Notes: generated from the letters alone by a model not told the origin. DNA of 64,000 nucleotides from CAWABB01 sp963780165 (GCA_963780165.1 CAWABB010000001.1:1116001-1180000), one strand, 5' to 3'. Shown: positions 10,101-17,800, numbered from the stretch's first letter. A program made the numbers and translations.

Positions 10101-10399
10101 AGACGATCCCGGACCGAGCGGACGGCGGCATCAAACAGGAGGCTCTGGACAGGCCCGGAGACCATGCGGCGTGCCTGCGGGGAGGCGCTGAAAAGCGCCA
10201 TCGCCAGCGACTCGAGGGTGTGGATGGGGAGTGCAGGGGCGACCCCGCGCTGAGCCTGGTCCAGCAGCTCCCGCGAAAGATGCCTGATCCGGCGCTTGGT
10301 GGGAACCACGAGAAGCACTTCGTCGAGCCGCGAACCCGACAGGACGTCTTCCAGGGCGATCGTTGCGCGCTTCAGACGGTGTCGGAGAAGAATCGGCAT
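7103..10399 (-). CDS. addB: AddB-like nuclease subunit with Fe-S type PD-(D/E)XK domain
   Basis: Second subunit of an AddAB-type DNA-end resection enzyme, 1098 residues. The N-terminal helicase-like part starts VLLVVPTKRRIRHLSREL and lacks a Walker A lysine motif, as in helicase-inactive subunits of the RecC/AddB type. The nuclease domain begins near residue 780 (YAACPFRFFAERVL) and continues with GTILHEALFEFF, IRGKVDRVD and FTVIDYKTARKLP. It closes with VCTYCSYRALC, which together with the first Cys gives the four-cysteine Fe-S pattern known from AddB and Cas4. It heads a run of minus-strand genes and its start lies only 9 bp from the divergent prenyltransferase start. Family firm, name fairly firm. 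Confidence 0.9.
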   Translation of the reverse strand: MPILLRHRLKRATIALEDVLSGSRLDEVLLVVPTKRRIRHLSRELLDQAQRGVAPALPIHTLESLAMALFSASPQARRMVSGPVQSLLFDAAVRSVRDRLVYFRPGGRDHHLFRGTFEKIIAVILHLKESGIDPETLEAEAARAPMDERQKLLDVSAIYGAYEGQLSRARLIDVEGLFSALLEQGQPDFAEIFRGAYPGVRTLSLAGFDEFTQPQIAILEALTRIEGLAIGMAFDFQHGNPALFGHLEDNYRRFNELGFREDHTLDSLLSATAPPRTEVTRSIVEGLSRQLFASSAKERKVDTQGRVTVIAARDRIQEVERICALIRTLADEQPDLDLSTVCVAMVHPEPYTGLFREHTARYRIPVNITDRFHLDRSPVVVALLGMMRVSSGGFRRDDLLRIAASPYLGLSDGDAPIDPANLEFVSRALRVTGGYGSWLARIDERLDALRSGPQSDAIRRGDQRHPGIEQLERARKDLAHVHSLLAPLSEESTPEEFRRRVSALFGELRVPARIVTRAAVERQDDVERDMRAYQKFLEVVEDTTTVLSFRDGPAARHPLRRFLDQLTVAVSRERYNVHERFRNGVLITSIDETRGLSVGIMIVAGLIDGEFPSVYQPEVFLSEERQQLRRRRHEWQQRYLFYQAVTNFSDRLYLTYPEHDGEVELVRSSFLDALCGAADPVVVRSDECPVPESILAEDEALAWWIRHGANMPGDVLPGPWQASLAEARRAAAIEHSRIEDHSLPEFEGLPGPTLNERARAALEKFSSDVYSATQLETYAACPFRFFAERVLRLRTVDDYRDDLSPLEHGTILHEALFEFFVERRRSGAPQLKGCTDEEAEEALAQLAEIVRRKIDRLHIPDAFWEVDRAVLFGGGRGRRGLLAGIIDVERTREVETTPRHFEVAFGVGPGAEAAPFTRDPELGRDEPVTIGGVAIRGKVDRVDVGPDSFTVIDYKTARKLPRLADIEEGTSLQLPLYLHVVREMLRESGRDLAAAAGIYYQLRPPVRLVMGAGNAEFKERAFARGEGGRKLLPNGEALDQLVRQTIGLVTGYVRSIAEGKFPLTTPDRIEEVCTYCSYRALCRIQVIRRVASSPQEGS

Positions 10400-10408
10400 T
10401 GGAGTTCT

Positions 10409-11350
10409 ATGAAACCTTTTGTATTATTCCCCATGGCATTTCAACACGGCGCCGGCGCATACCTCAAGCTCATCAGGCCCAAGCACTGGGTCAAGAACTT
10501 CTTCGTTTTCGCGGCTCTTATTTTCGCCCGCGAGCTCTTCCATCTCGAGCCGTTTCTCGAGGCCGTGAAGGCCTTCGTGGTCTTCTCCCTCTCTGCCAGT
10601 GCGATCTACATCATCAACGACGTTGCCGACGTCGACGCCGACCGGGCTCATCCCGAGAAGCGAAACCGTCCGATCGCCTCAGGGGCGATCCCCGTACCCC
10701 GGGCGCTCGTCCTTGCCGGCCTGCTCCTGGCTGTCTCCGCGCTCATCGTCTCAGGAATGACCCACCTCTTCATCATCGCGATCGTGGTCTACGTCCTGAT
10801 GAATCTGGCCTACTCGTTCCGGCTGAAGGAAGTGGTCCTCCTGGACGTCTTCATCGTGGCGGCGGGGTTCATGCTCCGCGTCGTGGGCGGTGCCTACGCG
10901 ATCAACGTCACGGTGTCCAGCTGGCTCGTGCTCTGCAGTCTGTTTATCTCGCTGTTCCTCGGTTTCGCCAAGCGCAGGTCCGAGCTGCAGCGGGCCGCAC
11001 CAGCCGGAGCCGCCGAACAGCGCCGCGTCCTGGCAATGTACGTCCCCGCCGTCCTCGATCAGATGCTGACCATCGCGGGCGCGGGCGCGGTCATCTCGTA
11101 TGCCCTCTACACGGTCGCGCCGAGAACCGTCGAGATATTCCACACCGAGAAGCTGATCTACACGACCGTCTTCGTCATCTTCGGAGTGTTCCGCTACCTT
11201 CACCTCATCTACACGTCTGCCGACGTCGAAAACCCGACCAACGCGGTCACCCGCGACCTGCCGATCATCGTGACGGTCGCGCTCTGGATCGTCTCCTGCG
11301 TGGGCATCATCTACTCGTTCGGCCCCGGCGGTGCCCTCCTGTCGCCCTGA
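10409..11350 (+). CDS. UbiA-family prenyltransferase, decaprenyl-phosphate phosphoribosyltransferase-like
   Basis: Integral membrane enzyme of 313 residues with about eight or nine hydrophobic helices. The first polyprenyl-phosphate motif is NDVADVDADRAHPEKRNRP, and a second conserved region is YSFRLKEVVLLDVFIVAAGFMLRVVGG. The starting stretch LIRPKHWVKNFFVFAALIF is typical of the 5-phosphoribosyl-monophosphodecaprenol synthase branch, which transfers phosphoribose from PRPP to a lipid carrier for arabinose-type sugar donors. ATG 10409 has GGAG 4 bases upstream; the next ATG (10433) has none. The frame is open far upstream, but that part is antisense to addB. The substrate is inferred from family resemblance only. 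Confidence 0.85.
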   Translation: MKPFVLFPMAFQHGAGAYLKLIRPKHWVKNFFVFAALIFARELFHLEPFLEAVKAFVVFSLSASAIYIINDVADVDADRAHPEKRNRPIASGAIPVPRALVLAGLLLAVSALIVSGMTHLFIIAIVVYVLMNLAYSFRLKEVVLLDVFIVAAGFMLRVVGGAYAINVTVSSWLVLCSLFISLFLGFAKRRSELQRAAPAGAAEQRRVLAMYVPAVLDQMLTIAGAGAVISYALYTVAPRTVEIFHTEKLIYTTVFVIFGVFRYLHLIYTSADVENPTNAVTRDLPIIVTVALWIVSCVGIIYSFGPGGALLSP

Positions 11351-11646
11351 TTCCGCTTCAGCAGTATAGGCATTGCCGCACCTACGGTCAAGATAGAACT
11401 GGTCGAAAACAACCCGAAACGCGCCCCGGCAACGGGCGTTGACTTGCCCTACCCATTTGTATATATTGACTTTTTGGGGTATGAGTGCGCAGGATGCAGC
11501 GCCTTCGCAGGAACCGAAGACGGCCGCGGGCGTGTTCTACAGGTAGGGTGTGCGGTGCTCCTTGTGCAGTATTGCTCGTGCTCCGCGTGCGGTATGACAT
11601 AGAAGACAGCGGTCGACTGACCACTCATCACGCTTAGGACGCTAGG
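11351..11646 (+). other. Intergenic region upstream of clpC
   Basis: 296 bp without a credible gene. It holds one strong promoter (11439-11467) and then a leader of about 170 bases. I see no CtsR or CIRCE operator in it. Antisense reading frames here carry no family features. Confidence 0.6.
11439..11467 (+). promoter_or_regulatory. Sigma-70-type promoter of clpC
   Basis: TTGACT (11439-11444), a 17-base spacer and TATATT (11462-11467). Both hexamers and the spacer length are identical to those of the rRNA operon promoter in this window, suggesting strong basal expression with a long leader. Confidence 0.75.
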
Positions 11647-14148
11647 ATGGAAGGCAACTTCTCCAACAGGGTTCAGGATGTCATTCGGCTCAGCCGCGAG
11701 GAGGCTCTTCGGCTGGGTCACGACTACATCGGGACGGAGCATCTCCTCCTCGGTGTGATACGCGAGGGAGAAGGGATTGCCGTGAAGATCCTGCGCAACC
11801 TCGGCGTGGACCTCTACAAGCTGAAAAAAGCCATCGAGGATACGGTCCGCACCTCGGGCGGGACCCTCACGATCGGCAATATCCCGCTGACCAAGCAGGC
11901 GGAGAAGGTCCTCAAGATAACGTACCTGGAAGCCAAGCTCTACAAGTCGGACGTCATCGGAACCGAGCATCTGCTGCTCTCGCTGCTCCGCGACGACGAC
12001 AACATCGCCGCGCAGATTCTCCACCAGTTCAACGTGCACTACGACGTGGTGCGGGCCGAGCTCGACAATATCATCAGCGGGAAGCCCTCCAGCCCCCCCT
12101 CGTCCCAGCCCCCGGAGAAGAAGGCGGAGAAGTCCAAGACGCCCGTCCTCGACAACTTCGGCCACGACCTGACCAAGCTTGCCGCAGAGGACAAGCTCGA
12201 TCCGATCGTCGGCCGCGAAAAGGAGATCGAGCGCGTCGCGCAGGTGCTCAGCCGCCGGAAGAAGAACAACCCGGTGCTCATCGGCGAGCCCGGCGTCGGC
12301 AAGACGGCGATCGCCGAGGGCCTCGCCATGCGGATCGTCCAGAAGAAAGTCTCGCGTGTTCTGCACGGAAAACGCGTTGTCACCCTTGACCTTGCCGCGC
12401 TCGTCGCCGGAACGAAATACCGGGGGCAGTTCGAGGAACGCATGAAGGCCGTGATGAACGAGCTCGAGAAGGCCAAGGACGTCATCCTGTTCATCGACGA
12501 GCTCCACACGATCGTCGGTGCCGGCGGCGCCTCCGGGTCGCTCGACGCGTCCAATATGTTCAAGCCCGCGCTCTCGCGCGGCGAGCTGCAGTGCATCGGC
12601 GCGACCACGCTCGACGAGTACCGCCAGTATATCGAGAAGGACGGCGCTCTCGACCGGCGGTTCCAGAAGATCATGGTCGACGCGACCACCGTCGACGAAA
12701 CGATCCAGATCCTCTCGAACATCAAGCATAAGTACGAAGAGCACCACGGCGTCCGCTACGGCCAGAAGGCTATCGATGCGGCCGTGCGCCTGAGCGACCG
12801 CTACATCACCGACCGCTACCTCCCGGACAAGGCGATCGACGTGCTCGACGAATCCGGCTCGCGCGTCCACCTGGCGAACATTCACGTGCCGCAGGAAATT
12901 GTCGACCTCGAGGCTGAAGTCGAGAAGATCAAGCAGACCAAGAACCAGGTCGTGAAAAGCCAGAATTTTGAGGAGGCGGCGCGGCTGCGCGACCTCGAGA
13001 AGAAGTTCCTGAGCGACCTCGAGATCGCCAAGCGCGAATGGGAACTGAAGGCCCAGCACACCGTCCATGAAGTGACGGACGATCACATCGCGGACGTCGT
13101 CGCGATGATGACCGGCATCCCGGTCAACAAGATCGCGCAGTCGGAGTCCGAGAAATTGCTCGTCATGGAGCGCATCCTGAAGGGCCAGGTCGTCGGACAG
13201 AACGAGGCCATCGAGAAGCTCGCCAAGGCGATCCGGCGCACGCGCGCGGGCCTGAAAGACCCGCGTCGGCCCATCGGCTCGTTCATCTTCCTCGGCCCCA
13301 CGGGCGTCGGGAAGACCGAGATGGCGAAGGCGCTCGCGCGCTACCTGTTCGATTCGGAGGAATCCCTCATCCGGATCGACATGAGCGAGTACATGGAGAA
13401 GTTCAGCGTGTCACGGCTCGTGGGCGCGCCTCCTGGCTATGTGGGGTACGAGGAGGGCGGACAACTGACCGAGAAGGTGCGGCGCAAGCCGTACTCCGTG
13501 GTGCTGCTCGATGAAATCGAGAAGGCGCACCCGGACGTGTTCAATATCCTCCTCCAGGTGCTGGACGACGGCATCCTCACGGACAGCCTCGGGCGCCGTG
13601 TGGACTTCAAGAACACGATCCTGATCATGACGTCGAACATCGGAACGCGAGACCTGAAGCGGACCGGTGGGTTCGGGTTCGGCACGCCGTCAGCAGCCGA
13701 CGATTACGGCTCGATGAAGACCACGATCGAGGACGCTCTGAAGCGGGTGTTCAACCCCGAATTCCTCAACCGCATCGACGAAACAATCGTCTTCCATCAG
13801 CTCGAGAAGAAGCATATCCTGGACATCATCACGATCCAGATGGCGGAACTGCTCAAGCGCATCGGCGGCATGGGGCTGAAAGTGGAGCTGACGAAGCAGG
13901 CGCGGGAGTTCCTGGCCGACAAGGGGTACGATCCGTCCTTCGGCGCCCGCCCGCTGCGCCGCGCACTCCAGCGCTACCTGGAAGACCCCATCGCCGAGGA
14001 GATCCTGAAGGGCAAGTACCCGGAAGGCTCCACGATCAAGGTGAAGATCAACAAGAGGACGGGGGAACTGAAGTTCACGGGCACCCCGACCCCGGCAAAG
14101 TCCGATGGCGATGTGAAGCAGGAGGAGAAGCCGGCGGACGTTTCCTGA
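11647..14148 (+). CDS. clpC: ClpC-type AAA+ unfoldase, ATP-binding subunit of Clp protease
   Basis: HSP100 unfoldase, 833 residues, that feeds substrates to ClpP and handles misfolded proteins (cytoplasm). The N-terminal domain has two Clp repeats (from FSNRVQDVIRLSREEA, and from LTKQAEKVLKITYLEA). The first AAA module has Walker A GEPGVGKT at residues 213-220. A UVR/middle-domain segment QNFEEAARLRDLEKKF lies near 440. The second AAA module has Walker A GPTGVGKTE at 550-558, then EGGQLTEKVRRKPYSVVLLDEIEKAHPDV. GGFGFG near 680 fits the ClpP-docking loop. The linker PSSPPSSQPPEKK after the N-domain is low complexity. It is monocistronic, between a strong promoter and a strong terminator. Neither clpP nor mcsAB is nearby. 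Confidence 0.97.
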   Translation: MEGNFSNRVQDVIRLSREEALRLGHDYIGTEHLLLGVIREGEGIAVKILRNLGVDLYKLKKAIEDTVRTSGGTLTIGNIPLTKQAEKVLKITYLEAKLYKSDVIGTEHLLLSLLRDDDNIAAQILHQFNVHYDVVRAELDNIISGKPSSPPSSQPPEKKAEKSKTPVLDNFGHDLTKLAAEDKLDPIVGREKEIERVAQVLSRRKKNNPVLIGEPGVGKTAIAEGLAMRIVQKKVSRVLHGKRVVTLDLAALVAGTKYRGQFEERMKAVMNELEKAKDVILFIDELHTIVGAGGASGSLDASNMFKPALSRGELQCIGATTLDEYRQYIEKDGALDRRFQKIMVDATTVDETIQILSNIKHKYEEHHGVRYGQKAIDAAVRLSDRYITDRYLPDKAIDVLDESGSRVHLANIHVPQEIVDLEAEVEKIKQTKNQVVKSQNFEEAARLRDLEKKFLSDLEIAKREWELKAQHTVHEVTDDHIADVVAMMTGIPVNKIAQSESEKLLVMERILKGQVVGQNEAIEKLAKAIRRTRAGLKDPRRPIGSFIFLGPTGVGKTEMAKALARYLFDSEESLIRIDMSEYMEKFSVSRLVGAPPGYVGYEEGGQLTEKVRRKPYSVVLLDEIEKAHPDVFNILLQVLDDGILTDSLGRRVDFKNTILIMTSNIGTRDLKRTGGFGFGTPSAADDYGSMKTTIEDALKRVFNPEFLNRIDETIVFHQLEKKHILDIITIQMAELLKRIGGMGLKVELTKQAREFLADKGYDPSFGARPLRRALQRYLEDPIAEEILKGKYPEGSTIKVKINKRTGELKFTGTPTPAKSDGDVKQEEKPADVS

Positions 14149-14191
14149 AGGGAACCTTCACTTTCAGCCTGAAAACGCAGTCCTACCGCAT

Positions 14192-14224
14192 CCCGCCGCC
14201 CCCAAAAGGGGCGGCGGGTTCGTT
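14192..14224 (+). terminator. Intrinsic terminator of clpC
   Basis: 11-bp perfect stem, CCCGCCGCCCC (14192-14202) with GGGGCGGCGGG (14208-14218), 5-base loop, followed by TTCGTTTT. It lies 44 bp after the clpC stop. Confidence 0.9.
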
Positions 14225-14314
14225 TTGTGGCCGCCAAGTCTTGAAGTTCAAAGCAGGCTTATGTAGTTTTCAGAACATTTCCACCCTCTCACCTCGGTTC
14301 GACCGGAATTACTC

Positions 14315-14674
14315 ATGCAGCGCCCAGACTTCGACAGCCTGACCGTACTCGAGCATCTGCCCGTCGCCCTGCTCATCACGCGCCCGGAGGACGGATCCAT
14401 CGTGTACCTGAACGCCCGGGCCTCGGACCTGCTGCAACTCCCGCGGGAAACGGCGCTCACGCTGAAGGGCTTCGATTTCCTTGTCGATCCGGACGATCGG
14501 GACGAGATGGTCTCGCTGCTCGAGTCAAATGACGTGGTCCGCGACCTGACCGTTCGCATCCGCTCTATGGCGGGGAGGGAATACCGCGCAAACCTGAGCG
14601 CCGCCCTTCTGACCCTCGGGCAAGCACGCTGCTCCGTGATCCTGGTCGGCGAGGTTCGCGAAGGCGGATCGTAA
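14315..14674 (+). CDS. Stand-alone PAS-domain protein, 119 residues
   Basis: A single PAS fold fills the whole protein: LEHLPVALLITRPEDGSIVYLNARASDLLQLPRE, then the helical linker, then VRDLTVRIRSMAGREYRANLSAALLTLGQARCSVILVGEV. There is no attached kinase, cyclase or DNA-binding output domain, so it may sense a ligand and act through a partner, or be an orphan fragment of a larger signalling protein. The start is ATG 14315 with a weak GGAA site about 8 bases upstream. It follows the clpC terminator and is followed by an imperfect copy of the window's palindrome family. The fold call is good; the role is unknown. Confidence 0.75.
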   Translation: MQRPDFDSLTVLEHLPVALLITRPEDGSIVYLNARASDLLQLPRETALTLKGFDFLVDPDDRDEMVSLLESNDVVRDLTVRIRSMAGREYRANLSAALLTLGQARCSVILVGEVREGGS

Positions 14675-14968
14675 ATCGGCCGTCTGAAGGCCGCCCAGAA
14701 GCGCCCAGATATGCGTCACCTGGATGACGCATTTGCTGCCGGCAAGGTAGGCGACAGCGGGTCGTAATCAGCGCCGTCCCTTGCTCCGACTCGAGCCGCA
14801 GGACCCCGATCACGCTAGCAGGTCGCCATGTCTCGCGCATCCGGGCATTGAATTCGATTTTAGATGCACGCTCCACCATCTCCACCGCACCCGGGCCGAG
14901 CCAAGTCCCGTCCGGCAACGGTCCCCCCGGGCGACCCGTCTACCATTCACCACAAGGAGAGCACTTCC
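14675..14968 (+). other. Intergenic region between the PAS gene and the VWA-OmpA gene
   Basis: 294 bp. It contains an imperfect palindrome (14711-14732) related to the repeats at 17801-18920, which could also end PAS-gene transcription. The rest shows no gene and no convincing promoter. The downstream start has its own Shine-Dalgarno AAGGAGA (14954-14960). Confidence 0.5.
14711..14732. repeat. Imperfect copy of the GCGTCACCTAGGTGACGC palindrome family
   Basis: ATGCGTCA-CCTGGA-TGACGCAT: 8-bp arms around a 6-base centre. It is followed by TGCCGGCA, as in the copies 3 kb away, which indicates common origin rather than a chance hairpin. Confidence 0.65.
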
Positions 14969-16702
14969 ATGCGCAACTGGAAGCTGGTCGGCCGCTGGTT
15001 CATTCTTGCCGCGGCCTTTACCGTAGGGTCTCATGCCGTGCTGGCGCAAACGCCGGCAGCAAAGGGACCGCTCGAGGTCACGATCAAGAGCCGCCAAGTT
15101 GAGAGAGTCGCCGTTCAAGAGCGAACCTCCTCGTCATTCCTCATGCGCGCGACAGACGCAGCCGGGAAACCCGTCGAGGGATTGACGGTGGAGAACGTTG
15201 CGGTGAAACAGGGGGGGGATAACGTGCGCGTGACCAGGGTCTCCCCGCTGCGCGGAACCGACTTCGTCGCAAAGAACGTGGTAGTCGTGATCGACAACAG
15301 CACGTCGATGAGGAGTTACTCGGAGGGCCTCCTGCAAAGCATGCAGGCTTTTCTGGATACGCTCGGCCCTGGCGCGGAGGTCGCCACCGTAATGTTCGAG
15401 GAAAACCCCGAGTGGATGAGGGCGCATCCGGTGGCCTATGACGGGAAGAACCTGAACCTCGACGTTACGGACTTCACGACCGACTACGACAAGATCATGC
15501 AGCACACGCGGCTCTGGTTCAAGTCGTACATGACAAGCAGAACATACCTCCGGGATGCTTCCCTCTATGGTTTGTCGATGCTGCGTGAGGTCCCGGTCTA
15601 TATGCAGAAGTCGCTCGTCATCATGTCTGACGGCGACGATGTCGGCAGCCAGTTCACGCTCGACCAGGTGCTCGACCTTTACTCGTCGGACGTGCAGATC
15701 TACATGATCAACTTCGACCCGAACAGCGCAAAGATTGCGACGCTCGAGAAGATCCAGGAAAAGACCGGCGGCAACTGGTACATGGCCAAAGATACCGGAG
15801 AGCTGCTCAATGCCTTCGGGGCCATCTCCCACGACCTGGGGCTTGTCTATTACGTGGAGTACAAAACCAGGCAGTCGGTCGAGTCGCACGTCCTGAACGC
15901 GGTCTTCTTCGACGCAAATTCCAGCGCGATCCGGCCGGTGTACAAGACCTTCCCCGACCACAAGGCGACGCTCTCCTTCGACGAGACCGGGTTCACGAAC
16001 CCGATGGACACGTACTACGATGTCCTGAACATCGTCGGCGCCAGGATGAGCATGTACCCGAAGGCGACCCTGACGCTCACCGGATGCAACACGGATTACG
16101 GCGAGGAGAAGGGGAACCGGGGACTTTCGCAGAAGCGCGCTGAGAGCGTGAAGCAGTATCTCAGCACGGTTTGGCGCATCGATCCGGCCCGGATCCTGAT
16201 CGAGACGCGGGACCTCCCGGCAAAGCCGTCGACGGGCGCCACCGAAGCCGGGCGCGAGGAAAACCGGCGCGTCGAAATCACCTCGAACGTTCCCGACGTT
16301 CTGAAGCCCGTGCTGACGAACAGGGCCATCGGCGAGGTCAACGACCAGGGCGCCGTCGCAGAAGTCTACAGCCTGCAGCTCTTTGACTTCAATTCGGCGG
16401 CCGTCAGCCCCGTCAACAAGAAAATGCTGGACCACGTCGCCGCGTCGTACAAGGGAGTCAAGGATGGGAAGATCAAGGCGGTCGGGTTCACCGACAACAT
16501 CGGCGACGCGAAGTATAACACAAAGCTGGCCGATGAGCGCGCCCAGAACGTATATAACATCCTGGCCGCGAACGGCGTGCCAAAGGAGTCGATGTCGTAC
16601 GTCGGCCTCGGGCCGGACGATCCGCAGTTCAACAACGGCACACCGGAGGGACGGTTCTTCAACCGCACAGTCCGGGTCATTCTGACCTACCCGAAGCTGT
16701 AA
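14969..16702 (+). CDS. Secreted VWA-domain protein with two C-terminal OmpA-like domains
   Basis: 577 residues from ATG 14969, which has AAGGAGA 8 bases upstream. It has a signal peptide (LVGRWFILAAAFTVGSHAVLAQ). A von Willebrand A domain starts near residue 100 with the metal-site motif DNSTSM in VVVIDNSTSMRSY, and MSDGDDVG lies about 110 residues later. There follow two OmpA/Pal-type peptidoglycan-binding regions: one with LTLTGCNTDYGEEKGNRGLSQKRAESV, the other with FDFNSAAVSP and VGFTDNIGDAKYNTKLADERAQNV. The first lacks some of the usual spacing. It is likely periplasmic, tied to peptidoglycan, with VWA as a protein-binding module. The architecture is visible; its partner is unknown. Confidence 0.9.
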   Translation: MRNWKLVGRWFILAAAFTVGSHAVLAQTPAAKGPLEVTIKSRQVERVAVQERTSSSFLMRATDAAGKPVEGLTVENVAVKQGGDNVRVTRVSPLRGTDFVAKNVVVVIDNSTSMRSYSEGLLQSMQAFLDTLGPGAEVATVMFEENPEWMRAHPVAYDGKNLNLDVTDFTTDYDKIMQHTRLWFKSYMTSRTYLRDASLYGLSMLREVPVYMQKSLVIMSDGDDVGSQFTLDQVLDLYSSDVQIYMINFDPNSAKIATLEKIQEKTGGNWYMAKDTGELLNAFGAISHDLGLVYYVEYKTRQSVESHVLNAVFFDANSSAIRPVYKTFPDHKATLSFDETGFTNPMDTYYDVLNIVGARMSMYPKATLTLTGCNTDYGEEKGNRGLSQKRAESVKQYLSTVWRIDPARILIETRDLPAKPSTGATEAGREENRRVEITSNVPDVLKPVLTNRAIGEVNDQGAVAEVYSLQLFDFNSAAVSPVNKKMLDHVAASYKGVKDGKIKAVGFTDNIGDAKYNTKLADERAQNVYNILAANGVPKESMSYVGLGPDDPQFNNGTPEGRFFNRTVRVILTYPKL

Positions 16703-16791
16703 TATCGTAGTGCGGCCCGGCGGCGGGAAGCCAGCAGGTCGTCCTGCCCCTGCCACGCAGGGAAACCGGAACCGCCGCACGATACAACTTC

Positions 16792-16850
16792 GAAGGCCTC
16801 GCAGCGTTACGGGAAGCCAATTCAGGCTCCGAAGTCGTTGCGAGGCCTTC
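16792..16850. repeat. 12-bp inverted repeat spanning the 3' end of the DprA-like gene
   Basis: GAAGGCCTCGCA at 16792-16803 and its exact complement TGCGAGGCCTTC at 16839-16850, 35 bp apart. The right arm codes for the last residues of the DprA-like protein. It could form a bidirectional stop between the convergent VWA-OmpA and DprA-like genes, but no T-run is present. Confidence 0.5.
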
Positions 16851-17721
16851 CGTTGTAAGATCTCCGCCCCACTTCCTTGGCCCCGACTACAAACAAGCCC
16901 GCATTGGCTTCATCCTTGAATGTCCACAGCGGCTTGCTCCACTGCACTACGGCTCTGGCCACCGCCTCCGCCGCGCCGCCAGGCGTCGCATAGGGAATGA
17001 GCACGCCGTCGGCCAGCGCCGCCACCAGAAGATTCCGCCTCAGTGCCAGCTCCCGCGTCGGTCTGCGCGTCGCCCCCCCCACTCCCGAGACGATCGTCAA
17101 CCGCCCCTCATCCATTGGTGCCCTCCATTCCCGCGGGATCCGCATGCGCTCCGGGTTCCGTGCCGGGACGACGATGACCGGGACGTGCCTCGTCAGGAGC
17201 CGCTCGAGGACCTGCCGTTCCATCGGCGAATGGAACCCGCCGACCACGACGCCGTCCTCAGGGCGGAGCGATGTCGCGTAGTCGTACATCGACACGATGA
17301 GCGCCCCTTTCATGCGGACAGAGCAGACAAGGCCGAGGCGAGGACCTGGCGCAATCGATGGGGAGCCCCGAATCAGAAGGACGTCGGGGAGGATGGATGG
17401 GGGGAGCGCAAAGCCCGGATGTTCGTCGAGCGTAGGGCCGGGGTGCGATGCGAGCGGGGGGTCGGAATGATTCTGGAGCGATGGACCGGGGTACGACGCA
17501 TGCGTTGGGTCCGGATGATTCTGGAGCGATGGACCGGGGTACGATGCGAGCGGGGGGTCGGGATGATTGTGGAGCAACGGACCGGGGTACGACGCGTGCG
17601 TCGAGCAGTCGTGTGAAAGCGACCTCACCCTCAGGAACTGGCGGTACAGCGGTTGGTCGCGGGCAACGCTGAGTGTATGCGCGTGCCGACCCGGCGGCAT
17701 GCGGGACGTCCCTCGCGGCAT
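16822..17721 (-). CDS. DprA/Smf-like Rossmann-fold protein with an internal 16-residue tandem repeat
   Basis: 299 residues. The N-terminus has DQPLYRQFLRVRS. The C-terminal core (from about residue 125) carries LVCSVRMKGALIVSMYDYA, VVVGGFHSPMERQVLE, VPVIVVPARNPERMRIP and RRNLLVAALADGVLIPYATPGGAAEAV. This is the short orphan DprA-like family rather than full DprA with its C-terminal winged helix. Canonical DprA loads RecA on single-stranded DNA; this branch has no settled role. Between the two conserved parts sits a Pro/His-rich tract of 16-residue units, SYPGPSLQNHPDPTHA-like, encoded by the 48-bp minisatellite. The start at ATG 17721 has GGTGAG 5 bases upstream, inside a G10 run; ATG 17700 is the alternative. 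Confidence 0.75.
   Translation of the reverse strand: MPRGTSRMPPGRHAHTLSVARDQPLYRQFLRVRSLSHDCSTHASYPGPLLHNHPDPPLASYPGPSLQNHPDPTHASYPGPSLQNHSDPPLASHPGPTLDEHPGFALPPSILPDVLLIRGSPSIAPGPRLGLVCSVRMKGALIVSMYDYATSLRPEDGVVVGGFHSPMERQVLERLLTRHVPVIVVPARNPERMRIPREWRAPMDEGRLTIVSGVGGATRRPTRELALRRNLLVAALADGVLIPYATPGGAAEAVARAVVQWSKPLWTFKDEANAGLFVVGAKEVGRRSYNGRPRNDFGA
17438..17605. repeat. 48-bp tandem repeat (minisatellite), 3.5 copies, inside the DprA-like gene
   Basis: Units start at 17438, 17486, 17534 and 17582 (partial), each opening with CCGGGGT. They are contiguous, with no spacers, and differ at a few positions in an A-B-A-B-like pattern. 48 is a multiple of three, so copy-number change would keep the reading frame. 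Confidence 0.9.
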
Positions 17722-17730
17722 CGATTCTCA

Positions 17731-17740
17731 CCCCCCCCCC
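17731..17740. repeat. C10 (G10 on the coding strand) homopolymer at the DprA-like gene start
   Basis: Ten C on the plus strand read as ten G on the minus strand, directly before the GTGAG-ATG region of the DprA-like gene. Such a run is prone to slippage and here touches the ribosome-binding site. Confidence 0.85.
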
Positions 17741-17800
17741 ACCCTTCATACACCCGCCGCCCTGCATTTCCGACCGCCCCGCCCCCACACGCGCCCCCAC

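Noticed and set aside
11449..13086. 545-residue minus-strand frame opposite clpC
   Set aside because: Shadow of clpC; Leu/Val/Asp-rich repetition arises from codon structure of the opposite strand.
14864..14968. 35-residue N-terminal extension of the VWA-OmpA protein
   Set aside because: The Shine-Dalgarno AAGGAGA and the signal peptide fix the start at 14969.
17438..17605. CRISPR array
   Set aside because: Units are 48 bp and directly contiguous, with no unique spacers, and the tract is translated in frame; no cas genes nearby.
17185..17616. 143-residue plus-strand frame through the minisatellite
   Set aside because: Opposite strand of the DprA-like gene, whose conserved core proves the coding strand.
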